A DNA stretch of 64,000 nt. It comes from Lytechinus pictus. Its lineage: Eukaryota > Echinodermata > Echinoidea > Temnopleuroida > Toxopneustidae. Shown here one piece after another: positions 23,098-34,469 of the stretch. The notes under the pieces were generated by a model. It did no database searches. It was given only the letters and a program-made list of their open reading frames with translations, and was not told the origin of the DNA. A program made the position numbers and the translations under genes. Every line of letters begins with the position of its first letter. Position 1 is the stretch's first letter. The stretch spans positions 29,534,001 through 29,598,000 of the forward strand of contig NC_087257.1 of the NCBI RefSeq assembly GCF_037042905.1, in the 5' to 3' direction.

Positions 23098-23254
23098 GTT
23101 CATCGTAATGGGGGATTTAAAGAGCAGGTCAACCCTGATCGGAAATTGATCGATATTGAATTTTACAAATAAGACACAAATAACTTGGCTATATTAGCTA
23201 GTAATCTAAGTGGCCAGAAAAATCTAATTGGCAAGAGGTACATTTACATATATC

Positions 23255-23857
23255 TTAAAGGGGAATCCAACCCAAATAAAAACTTGTTTTTATAAGAAAA
23301 AGAAAAATCAGACAAGGTGATATGTGAAAGTTTGAACAATATTGGACAAACAACAAGAAAGTTATGAATTTTTCAAAGTTGTAAATATTGGTAATAACTA
23401 TATTCATGGAGACTTCAAATTGGCCGCATATGGGATGCCATAGTGATGTAAGGCAAGGACTACTCTTCCATGTACTCCACTACATATTATGGCTAAAATG
23501 TCATTTTTCCTCAAAGTTTTATTTCAAATTGTATTTTTCTTTCATGAGGACATTAAACAATATACTACCTGGGTTATATTTAGATTACTGCCCCAGGTGA
23601 ATGGGTACTTAGGAGAAAACCACAAATCCCTGATAATAAAGTACATGGCCTATGGGAAAGTTGTCCTTGCCCCTTGTCATAATTTACTTACCCAGTTGCC
23701 AATTTGAAATCTACATACCATTAGTGATCCCAATTTTAAAGCAGCTATAACTTTCTTATTTCCCGTCCGACTTCTTTCAAACTTTCACCATTCTGTTTTA
23801 TTTATTTTTCTCCTTCCCAACACAACATTTTATAGCCAAGGCTGGATTCCCCTTTAA
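23255..23857. mobile_element. foldback MITE, TTAAAGGGGAATCCA ends, just after SNAP47
   Basis: The left end TTAAAGGGGAATCCAACCC and the right end GGCTGGATTCCCCTTTAA are inverted copies. Inner blocks such as AGAAAGTTATGAA and TATAACTTTCTTAT are also inverted. Starts about 160 bases after the SNAP47 stop, and its left arm contains the first AATAAA after that stop, so it may supply the gene's poly(A) signal. Confidence 0.8.
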
Positions 23858-24409
23858 ATGTTTATAGAGCAGAGGTATAAAGACTTTAGTGGTCTATGGG
23901 TCGGTATGAAAGTTCTGCAAGCATAGGAGATACATGAGGGCAATGGGCTATTTCGCCCTCATGACAGCCAAAATCGCCCCTAAAATTACCCCAAAATGCA
24001 TGCTTTGGGGCCACCATTCTTTCCTGAGATGCCCAACATCTGTCACAAACAATATTCAAGAATAATGATATTTGCTTTTTCTGCATAATTGCTTGTTACC
24101 CTAAAAAAGTAGCTCTTCTAAACAAATAGCCAGAAACTCAACAATCGCCCCAATGTGGTGAAAACAAGTTAGTCCCTAAAAGAATAATGATTTCCTCAGG
24201 GTAGGTGAGTTCTTCATTGTAATGACATACAGTATATGGCACATTTTCAAATCCATCTCGCATTGGATGATAATCGTTCAATTTTGAATTGATATAAATA
24301 CTGTCTATTTGTAGGAGAACTGACTCAAAATTACAGAATTTTGGCAAGAAAAAAAGTTTAAAAACCCAAGAAACTTTACTTTATATTCAGTTGGTCTTGT
24401 AGATTTAAT
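23858..24409. other. intergenic, nothing recognised
   Basis: AT-rich sequence with no coding motif and no clear repeat ends. A short CCCC-rich part at 23960-24010 has no evident function. Confidence 0.4.
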
Positions 24410-24668
24410 GGTGGTTGGGGCCAAGTGACCACTGTGCCCCCATCATGGTGGTTGGGGCAAAGTGACCACTGTGCCCCCATCATGGTGGTTGGGGCAAAGT
24501 GACCACTGTGCCCCCATCATGGTGGTTGGGGCAAAGTGACCACTGTGCCCCCATCATGGTGGTTGGGGCCAAGTGACCACTGTGCCCCCATCATGGTGGT
24601 TGGGGCAAAGTGACCACTGTGCCCCCATCATGGTGGTTGGGGCAAAGTGACCACTGTGCCCCATCATC
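24410..24668 (+). repeat. 37-bp minisatellite, 7 copies, hairpin in each unit
   Basis: Seven almost identical units beginning TGGTGGTTGGGGC. Only C/A changes at one position (GGGGCC versus GGGGCA) distinguish some units, and the last is slightly shortened. Each unit contains GGGGCAAAGTGACCACTGTG followed by CCCC, which pairs with itself (GGGGCA/TGCCCC outer stem, AGTG/CACT inner stem). The near identity shows recent expansion or homogenisation. Confidence 0.95.
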
Positions 24669-26574
24669 AAAATTGTATGCAAGGAAACTGATCTATCTAG
24701 AAATAGTAGTGACATTTGTTGCCTTTGCTGATTATCTTATTTTGTGAAGTGTGAAATATATTGTATTTTGTATCTATAGCAGTGACACATAACCTGATAA
24801 TTATGGAATTCAAAGATGAAAAGCTCCGGTAATACTTTACACAAAGACGTGACTGCTATCAAGTCTCTCTTATGTCATTCCAAAGTCCAGAAATGTGCTG
24901 GCTTCAATTCTTTTCAATCCATTGGCCTGCATCCTTATTACAAACGCCATGCAATTTTATGTTATAAACCTCACTTGATGTAATTGATAATTCTCTGGAA
25001 AGGGCACTATATACATCCAGTCGCTTTTTACCTGTAAAAGGTTTATCTGCATTTAAGATTTTATGTTATGCTCAAATGTCAATAAATGAAATAATAAATG
25101 CAAGGAGGTGATGTGACACAATCCACGAGGGTTGTACCAATTTCATGTACATTTTAGCAGTAATGTTTTTTGGGGACCTTTCACGATAGTAATACTGATA
25201 GTAGTTCTGTAAATAAAATACTGTAATATAATGCGATGATAAGCATTTAAACATGATATTCATCTATTTATAGAGGAAAACACAAAGCAGAGATGTATAG
25301 TGATCAGTTTATTGTGTCCCTGAAAGAATGCGAAAGAACCCCAATAGAGAACTTGTGGCAGAACCTTTTGCTTTGCATCAACAATTAAGGTAGCCTAATC
25401 ATAACATCCTCCCTTTACATACCCATTAGGGTTAAATTGAAGAGAATGAAAAAAAAATTAGAGAGAGGGAGAGGCAGAAAGAATAGGTGATGATAGGGAA
25501 AGAGGATAAAAGAAGTAGAATGAAAGAAATTTGAAAAATGGAGAGTGAGAGAGAGAGAGGGGGAGAGAAAGAGAGAGAGGGGGAGAGAGTGAGACCAAGA
25601 GAAAGAAAAGAGATGGGAGGGACGTGGATGAAATGGAACAGTATGTGAAAGATGAAGTATTCTATCTCCTGCTTTTTTTCTGAAAATATCATTTTAGTAT
25701 TCATTTTCAACATCTTGCTTCCCACTAAGTGTCACCTTTCAGTGTATGATCCCTGTCAGTATCAATTCACTCAATTCTTTGTCAAATCATATCAAAATCC
25801 TTATATTATTGTACTTGTTTGTCTATTCTCTTCTAATTGTTATCCCATTGACGTTCTTTCTCATTCTTCGATCTGGATTATTTTCTCTTGAATGTCAAAC
25901 TACCTTTCAGTCTGTCAATCTATTGCAATCCATATGCTTTCCCCTTCATATATCTGCCCATTTACGATTCTCTTTGCCACCATCACAATGTCATTTTGTT
26001 CTCTTTATTTCATATTCCTCTGTCAATTTGCGTTTTTTTTTTCATTCTCTTGCCATCTATTTTCTTCTTTACTTCTTGTCTGCATATTTATCTTTCCACC
26101 ATCTTATCTTTTCACTTTTCTCTATCTTTCCCATTCCTCCTTTCAATTTTTTTTTAATCTGTTGCTCCATATTCTATGTCATCCATCATCTATCCATTAT
26201 CTTTCTCATCCTTCCATCTGTAGATTTACCTTTCTTTATACCTTTTTCTATCCATACTCTTCCATCTAGCTATTATATTTTTTCAACCATCCTTACAACT
26301 GTAAATGTATCCTGTCCTCCTGCTCACCTCACTCTGATTTTAAACATGATTCAAATGCTCAGAATTCACCTACATAATCATCACAACAGATATTTCAAAC
26401 ACGGTAGTGGTATTTCACTTTGTTTTTAATGTTAAAAATCAAGAGGGCACACAAAATGAATTGGGCTTAAAAGTTTACAGACTTGCTGTTAAGGGTACGC
26501 CAATGCTTCCATCACAATGAAACACAAGATAAAAGATGTATCCATCAATTAGGGTATTGACACAAGTACATATC
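24669..26574. other. intergenic with GA-rich and CT-rich tracts
   Basis: 25440-25640 is a GAGA-rich tract. 25650-26330 is a long pyrimidine-biased stretch with frequent TTTCT/CCATC motifs. Overlapping open frames in all three plus frames (for example 25746-26429) are Phe/Ser/Leu/Ile-rich products of that bias. No gene. Confidence 0.6.
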
Positions 26575-27161
26575 TTAAAGGGGAATGAAACCTTTGGAAC
26601 AAGTTGACTTTTGTGGAAACAGAAAAATCAAAGAATAAGATCAAAGCAAGTTTGAGAAAAATCGGACAAATAATGAGAAAGTTATGAGCATTTGAATATT
26701 GCAATCACTAATGCTATGGAGATCCTCTCATTGGCAATGCAACAAATATTTGTGATGTCACATGTGTACAACTTTCCCTTTGATGGACTATATAATACCC
26801 AGAAAATGTTTATTTTTGCTCTTTCTTAGGGTGATACAAACTCTATCCATAATGTATTCTTTGAAAATCTGTATTACATGCCCTCCTACAGAAAGAATAT
26901 ATGATCTAATGATAGATGTGATAAAAGAGGCATTTTAAGTGAAATATATAGAAATGTAATGGGAAAGTTGTTCACATGTGACATCACACATCTCTGTCGC
27001 ATTGCCAATGGGAGGATCTACATTAAGATCATGATCTAAACTTCAAATGCTCATAACTTTCTTATTATTCATTCAATTTTTCTCAAACTTTTGTTTATCC
27101 GTTTCTTTGGTTTTTCTGTTTTTGCACTGGCTATCCTGTTTCAAGGGATTAATTTTCCTCA
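26575..27161. mobile_element. foldback MITE, second copy of the 9509-10108 family
   Basis: The left end TTAAAGGGGAATGAAACC and following 200 bases match the element at 9509. The right arm from about 26965 is the inverted copy (CACATCTCTGTCGCATTGCC and on). The right terminus is degraded, with TTAATTTTCCTC where the family has TTCCCCTTTAA. Non-coding. Confidence 0.8.
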
Positions 27162-30100
27162 AACTTCTCTTCAAAGTCATCTGAAAATAGATAGAATACC
27201 CAATATCATCAAATGAAGTTTATAATGAATGAGCTCAAGAAGTTAATTACGATACTTTCAAGTTTAAATGATCTGTGAATAATGTTAAATCACCACAATG
27301 GTAAAGAACTAGAAACAAAGAAATAAATTCCTTTGTAAATGACATAACTACATACATGTATTCTATGTCTTTCATGAATGTGGTTGGTGTTACATGAAGA
27401 TATTTCAATGACAAAGTTTTGGGGGCTAGATCAGATTCTCAATAACTTGTATTTCTATTAGCTATAGTTGAAAATCAAATCTTTGTAGATTAAAAATCCT
27501 GTTGTCGAACAGCTTTCGAATAGGAAGAGAAGGAAGTAATTCCCACTACCGGTATGTTACAAACAGCTTCATGAAACGGCCGAAGGGTCTCTTAACATGA
27601 ACGTTATTTTAACTGACAAGTTGCCATTCACTGATAATTATATAACTTGTAATGGTGCTTCAAAGTGAATATAAATCAGTGATTTCACTGTGAACCACAA
27701 CTAACAGTGACAATCTTATTGAAGCAAAATTTAGGATTAGAGCAAAAGGGAAAAAATTACATTTAAATGCCCAGAACAAAATCCCAAATTACATTCAATG
27801 TAATGATTTGCCAAATGTTAAATTCATTACACACTTTCATTTTTGTGTTATTTCATTAATTTCTTGCTGTTTGATAAAGGAAATTTTATTTCAATATTCA
27901 TAGCACTACTTGGAATTTTGATTGTTAAGAGTTTGCAGGTTGGAATATCAATATCAAACGTTATTACAATTTTTTTTCTCCAAAATCAGGTAAAGAACGT
28001 ACCTAGTTTGCACCAGGCTTTGCTTGTAGATGTTTCAATGCCTGCATATTACAACATCATTACTATACATACAAACAATATTATTTTTATATGATTCACA
28101 CAAAAATACTTTATATATTTTCTTCTTTTTCTATTAAACAAACCTTACATTTCACACTGTCATAAATATATCTATTATCATCCATACTCTTTCCAGAGTT
28201 CTTTACCCGGTTTATTTACAAATGAAAATCTTGTTATTTACATTCACAGAAGTGGTTCACCTGCTTCACTGCAATAGAAAGATGAATTCAGGCTGAATTT
28301 ATTAAATTTATTAGAATTAAAAACTTGAAAAAGGTATTTTCAACCAAAATTTAGGCTTCATACAAGGCAAAGAGAATTTCTAAAAAGACACAGTTTGTTG
28401 TAGGTACCTTATCAATCAAATTTGAAATTCAAAGTTGCAAGGTTTTTTCAACAAGGTGTTCAAATCAGTCATTTAAAGACACAGAAAAAACATTGAAATT
28501 CTTAACTGAATAAAAAAATCCCTCCGATATTCGAGCATGTTCAATATAAATATGCTTTCTTTTTACACAATGCATGCAATATTCAGAGATATTATTTACA
28601 TATGTGCATCTTGATAGTCTATTCAAGAAGGCATAGCTTGCTAAGGACGGAATGGAAGATTAATTATAAAATATTCATTCTATAGTAATACCACAGACAA
28701 TAATAAAATAACACCAACTCTCCCTGTCTAGTCTTTCTCAAAGTCTGACCATTTATCCATGTCATGCTATCCTCATTCTTAATTTCAAATGTAATTTGGT
28801 GGGGTCTGTGTCTAAGCCTAATAAAAGCAGCTACCACAGTGAGTGGGTCAATCACACTAGAATTGACCCCAGACCAAAATACTTATTTCTTGGGCAGCAT
28901 ACAAGTATCAACAGCAAGTGGTGGAAAACAATTTATTTATTTATTTTGGAAGCAAGGCTAGATCAAAGTTAAGCAGTTTTAATCAAGGGTTTCATTATCA
29001 TTTTCATCTGTTCATCACATTACTAGCACACAGGAAAACCATTCATGATAATTAAAAGTTAAAAAAAAAAATATCATAAAACAATATCACCTGGTATGGT
29101 GAAAATAATAAATCAACAAGAAAATTAAAATGTGGAAAATTCCTCAATATTAATGGAAGTATATATTTTAGCTTCAGAGTATGTTATCGGCCATATGGAT
29201 CAATCTTGTCTATGATTTTGAAAATTGTAACATTTATTTCTACATGGATGAAGTGGCAAACAGGCTAGCAGAATCCCACATCAAGAAAGGCATAAAATCA
29301 AATTAAATGTACATTGCCAATAGAATCACTGAAGATGTTATCATTTAACAATTTTCAGATAGAGAATTAGGAAGTGTTAATAATGTATTTTTTACTTAAG
29401 AAAATATTATGAGGAAGTGGTCTGGTTATAACAGCTTAACTAAATCCGCTAAAATCAAAATATTTTTGTTCTAAATATCAATAATTAAAGCCATTACTTG
29501 ATAGTTTTTCTAATCATATAGCATTTATATTATATTCATTGCTTTTTGTGATATATCCCTTACTGTTAACATACTCAGTGTTCTTTTAAATTGCAGCTAA
29601 AACAGAGAAAATGAGAGAAAGGGAGGATAAAATCCCTCGTGTTAATTGTTTTATAAGATATTGCTTCCAAAGCAAGTATACATTGTAAAATGCCAATAAA
29701 AGTAACATTTATAGACGTATACAGTCATTATCATTTGATAAGTGCACACGATTAATAAAATAAATCCAAGTGATTCACATATCAAGAACATATATCGATG
29801 CAATGAACACAAAATTACTTTTATTACCATGTGCACATAATGTACATGTTAAATTGAAGAGTTCTGACCCTTTGAAACATCTATTATTTTTTTTATAAAA
29901 GCACCAACACATATTTTTTTCATGCTCGATGAATTACGACACTCAGTGCCAGACTCATTTACAAAATATTTACATATATGAGCCACTCACAATGCAATGG
30001 ACGGAATTTTGATATCAGATTGTAATGCCAAACACACACACACTAGATATATGCTCTCCTACAAATTATAAAACAAGTAATTCATTTTTATAAGTCAAAT

Positions 30101-32513
30101 TATGAAATTCAGAACCATGCTACAAAAAATAAATATCTGAACTATAACCAAAGACATTGTTTATCATACTAGGCCTCATTGCAGATAGAGATGTGTTTTC
30201 AAACGCAACTCAAGATATCAAGCGCGAGTCCTAGATATGCTCGTATGATTGTTAATTTCACTTGCCTAGAAAATAAATATCAATTGTTCCTAAATTACAG
30301 ATTTGTCAGTTTGTGTCTTTGTAAATCTCCCTTATACATGCAACTCAATGAATTATCTTAAAATATGCTCTAAAATACCTCTTTTTAAACTCTCTACAAA
30401 AATAACACAGGCAATCCATGTTTCATTGTACCAATCTCTTTTTAAACACTCTGCTTTATATATCTGATATATATAGCTTTTCATACTCTGTCATATATAC
30501 AAATATAAGAGTCCACATTCTATCTGTACAGTAGACAACCTGTTTGGAATTGATTTTGTTCATTTTTTTTGAGTGAAGACTTGAGTCTGTGTTAGATTTG
30601 ACTTTGTGCAAGAAAATAGTTTCTCGTGTAAACAGAAGCAATACTTGGCACTCTATTCTGCAGCAAAATATATTGTTTTTTTTTAAAGATCTGTATAAGC
30701 AATATATTTGATATGTCTCTAAAAAAACTCTTCAAACAAAACATAACAATACTGATTGAATTTCTAATACACTCTCTGTCTTCATATCCTTTTTCTCCGC
30801 TTGAACGGTTTTCAAGAAAAAATTACCAAGAACACAATGAAAATGAAAATAAAAATGTTTTTGTTTTTGTTACAGATTGTAGGCTCTTACAGCTATCAAC
30901 AAAGATAGTGAAATTTCATAATTTTGACATGGCATTACATGAAGAACATTATAAACACAGAAATAAATGCAATTGAATCAATTCAGTGAATTTACTCAAC
31001 TAATGCAGAATTTTTTTGTGTACATCTAAATTAGTAGCAAATTTCTCACAGTTTAAATCAATAAATATATGTACCAGCACACTTCATTTATTAGTTTTAT
31101 ATCAAGGTGATTACTATAGTGCACTTTGAATTCAATAAAATGAAAATCTTTCTATCATGAAATTATCATCAAATAAATTGGTAGACACACACACTCTTAA
31201 CTAGTAACAGACACAATTGGTGATTATCCATAATGATGGCACAATATTGTACAGTATGTATCTCTTTTGACATGAAATGTACATGTATAGGCAGTTATTA
31301 ACACATTTAAAGACATTTTGTGTTCCTCTCCATATGCTGTACATGTACATGTATCAAACATGGCTATTTCATTCTGTAAGTGTGTTAGTCCTCAAAGTAA
31401 GCCCTCATGAGGGAAAGGCAACAGATCACCTTAGAATCACTGTTGGTAATGGAGATTTTGAGGGTAGCAAGTTATTAAGGTGGGCATCAGAGCCATCTTC
31501 ATAACCTTGGTCTAAAGCATACCCTGGTGTGTTATACCATTTCAAATTGATCTCTAAGAGTGAGACCTTACACAGAATTCTTCAAACAAATTATTTTTTT
31601 AAATCACTTTCAAAGGAGGTATTCTGTGACCTGATAGTGATGCCATTACAGACATTGAATGTCTATGTCTATTGTGATTTTTTATTAATAGTGTTGAGGC
31701 AGGATATTCATTCCATACACACTAGGCACTTAAAGGATAGTTTGGCATTGCACATCAAGAATCAAGGTTTTGTCTAAAAAGCCAAACGATCAATATGAAT
31801 CAACAATCTTGAGTGAGTTTCTGATTTTTTTTTTCCCCAAGTGCAATATTATTTCCAAATACACATTGAAACATCAACGTCTGATCCTGAATGTAAAAAA
31901 TCTGTCCATTTTTAATTGAACTTTGTAGCTCTTGAAAGCATTCTGGGACTAACAATGCTTCTTGGTTGACCCTCCTGCGGACAGACTCATCTGATAAGAA
32001 GGCACTCTCTATCCCAAATCATCAAACTTCTCAAGGTCACCATAAGGACAGGGTTGAATAACCAGGGAACCATCCACAAACTAATGATGAAGAAGCTGTC
32101 TGGACTTGAAGATGATATGGAAATCCTCATGGACACTTTCCACTTTGGTTTGGAATGACCACCTACCGTGTTGTCTGTGAAGTGATGTGGTCAAAATAAC
32201 ATCAGCCTAGGTTGTCAAACATCTTGAGGAAACTCTTCTGACGCACAATACGTTGGGACTAAGGAAGCCACTCTCTGTGCAATAGTTGATGATTCTCAGG
32301 AATTAGTTGATAAGATGACCTGCTGAAGGAATAAATGTCAATCCTCCTCTACAAGTCATGTGTATATCTGTGAACTTTATGTCAATGACAGTTGACAGCT
32401 AGGTCACAACTTAAGCACAAGATATGTGAACGCATGTGCACTATATATATCAATGACGGTTAATAGGTCACGGTTAACTGATGCAGACAGACACAATACA
32501 CACACAGGATCTC
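27162..32513. other. intergenic between convergent SNAP47 and NEK10, part probably NEK10 3' UTR
   Basis: AT-rich and unusually free of recognisable transposons. No protein family visible. The part nearest NEK10 (about 31,400-32,500) is higher in GC and may be its 3' UTR; a minus-strand AATAAA lies at 31681-31686. A short minus-strand open piece at 31510-31410 (reads GYALDQGYEDGSDAHLNNLL after a CACCAG acceptor) is discussed under findings. Confidence 0.35.
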
Positions 32514-32721
32514 TCAGTGTTTGTCCATCTCGAATTGTTTCTCAAAATCTTCTGTAGCAGCTGCATATTCTTCTAAACCACCTCTAGAAATACTGAGGAT
32601 ACAAGTTCCTCTACTCTTCCATGCCTCTGTACACAATGTGTCCTTGGTGTCTAATACTTTACAGGTGTTCGGTGACAAGGTCACGACTGAAGCAGCATCT
32701 AGAAGAATATCGTCACGGATC
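32514..32721 (-). other. possible alternative NEK10 terminal exon
   Basis: An acceptor-like CTTTGACATCTGAG ends at 32722. Joined to exon 31 (phase 2, AG + G) it opens 68 further codons (IRDDILLDAASVVTLSPNTC at the start, ATEDFEKQFEMDKH at the end) before TGA at 32516-32514. The composition looks coding. No family recognised. It would replace the 24-residue tail of the main model. Confidence 0.35.
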
Positions 32722-32722
32722 C

Positions 32723-34469
32723 TCAGATGTCAAAGGAAGCCATCCTCTGTATCATCAGGGGTGCTCCACCTATGGGTCCAAGGGGTAACTTTCTCCTGCA
32801 CACAAGAGAAAATAAAACAGTAGGTTTTAATTATCAGAAAAAATTTAATGCAACTTAGAGTAAAAAGTGTTTTTTTTTTTTTTTTAACATTTTTGGTGCA
32901 ATTTAGGTGACATAAAGATCTGTAAATGTTCAGCCTGTTTATCATTTAACAATTTTCTGAAATTATGAACTCAATTTGTGCCATGCACAACACTCATGAG
33001 CATTCTGTATAAAACCCATGCTTATGCTTTAACCAACAAAGGAAACATTGTCTAAGATGGGACACACTTACCTTGCATGTGGTGACATACTGTAGTATCC
33101 ACATTCTGCTAATACACTCTCAATGAAGTTCTGCATCTGTTCATACGTGATCCCTATGTCTGAGTCATGTGGATCTACAGGCAAGTTCACATGAGCTGCA
33201 ACAAAAAATGGAAAATGCAATTACAGTCAAATAACTTTGTATCACTGGTCCTGTATGGATGTTTCACAGACAATGTGACATTGAGGGTAACTGGATTGAA
33301 TATTCTCCCAGGGAGTGGAAAAGTAAAAATATATACAGTGTGCAGGCAAGCCTTTGGGATCTGATTATTTTGGTGCATGTAATAATAAATCTGCAAAGAG
33401 CCCAATATCTAGAACACTTCATAAAAGCAGATTTACTTCATGTTTATAGCAAAGTGAAAATCAATTGATAATTCTTTTGGTGAGGAAAAATTCATAGACA
33501 CAAGGAAAAGTAGGCCTTAGATAATGAACATTGATGGCAAAGGTATTGTGAATCATAAACTGAAGGGGTATCATATAAAAAAAAGCCAAGGTGAATTTGT
33601 CTGATTGATTTTACCTGGTGCTTCTCCTGTGACCTGATAGCATGCTTCTTCTTGATTAGCTTGTCTGAGTAGAAGGGCCGCTTCACCTACACCTAGGTTC
33701 AAGTCTATTAACTCCTTAGATCCCAATATGACCTGAAAAACAAAACAGTTGTCAAAATTTTGTCATGCAGTTTTGTCCTTATGCTAATTTCTTCTGGGAT
33801 CAGTTTCATTAAGGACTACTTCCATGGTAACATTGCTCAGATGCCAGGTAAAGCAAAAGTTATGGTAGTTACCATAATGTCAAACTTGCCATAACAGTAA
33901 GTCTTTGTAATGGACCATCGGTCTCAGGAATAATTATGCAACTAATGGAGATCTCTATATACCCTCTTCACTTGACTACAGCAATTTATTAGATGTTACA
34001 AAGGAGAAGAAACTCTATCCCATTGTAATCCAATATTTTACAACTATATGAAATTTATTTCCAGAGGTTTCCTCTTTTTTCTTTAAATTTACAGGAACAG
34101 ACATTTACCTTGATTTTGATTAACTGAAAATAAGCACAGGTGTCTATTAATGAGATAAATATCAGATAAAACAACCTTCATCAACGTTTCATTCAACGTT
34201 GAAATCAAACTCCCAAGACCTTTAGATAAACAAGAGAAGATCATGTATTACCTTTTTGAGCTCGCCTTTGAGATTGACTGAATTAGACTGCGGAGAAAAG
34301 AGCGCCCTCTTGAATCGTTCTATGACCTTACGACGAGGGTTAGGGGCAAGTGTTGGCGGTAGCTGGCATATGAAGATAAGCTTGTGGATAAGGTGAAGGA
34401 TCTTTAGGACGGGATCACTGATCTGACGGACTTTGCGAGGAGAGATGGTCAACGTAGCTGCAGCTGACG
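32723..34469 (-). other. NEK10: NEK10 exons 29-32: conserved C-terminal region
   Basis: Exon 29 encodes RKVRQISDPVLKILHLIHKL, then QLPPTL and RRKVIERFKRALFSPQSN, close to the C-terminal block of vertebrate NEK10. Exon 31 encodes GITYEQMQNFIESVLAECGY, the other conserved tail motif. Exon 32 in the first-acceptor model adds RKLPLGPIGGAPLMIQRMAS and ends FDI with TGA at 32725-32723. Exons 29-31 are secure; exon 32 is the least certain exon because a second in-frame acceptor exists (see 32514-32721). Confidence 0.85.

Noticed and set aside
25746-26429. 227-codon open frame on the plus strand
   Set aside because: It lies in a pyrimidine-biased tract where all three plus frames are open and Phe/Ser/Leu/Ile-rich; there is no domain, start context or splice support.
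32521-32823. 100-codon open frame on the plus strand
   Set aside because: It is antisense to the NEK10 terminal exon and its possible extension, starts with a non-ATG codon, and lacks any motif.
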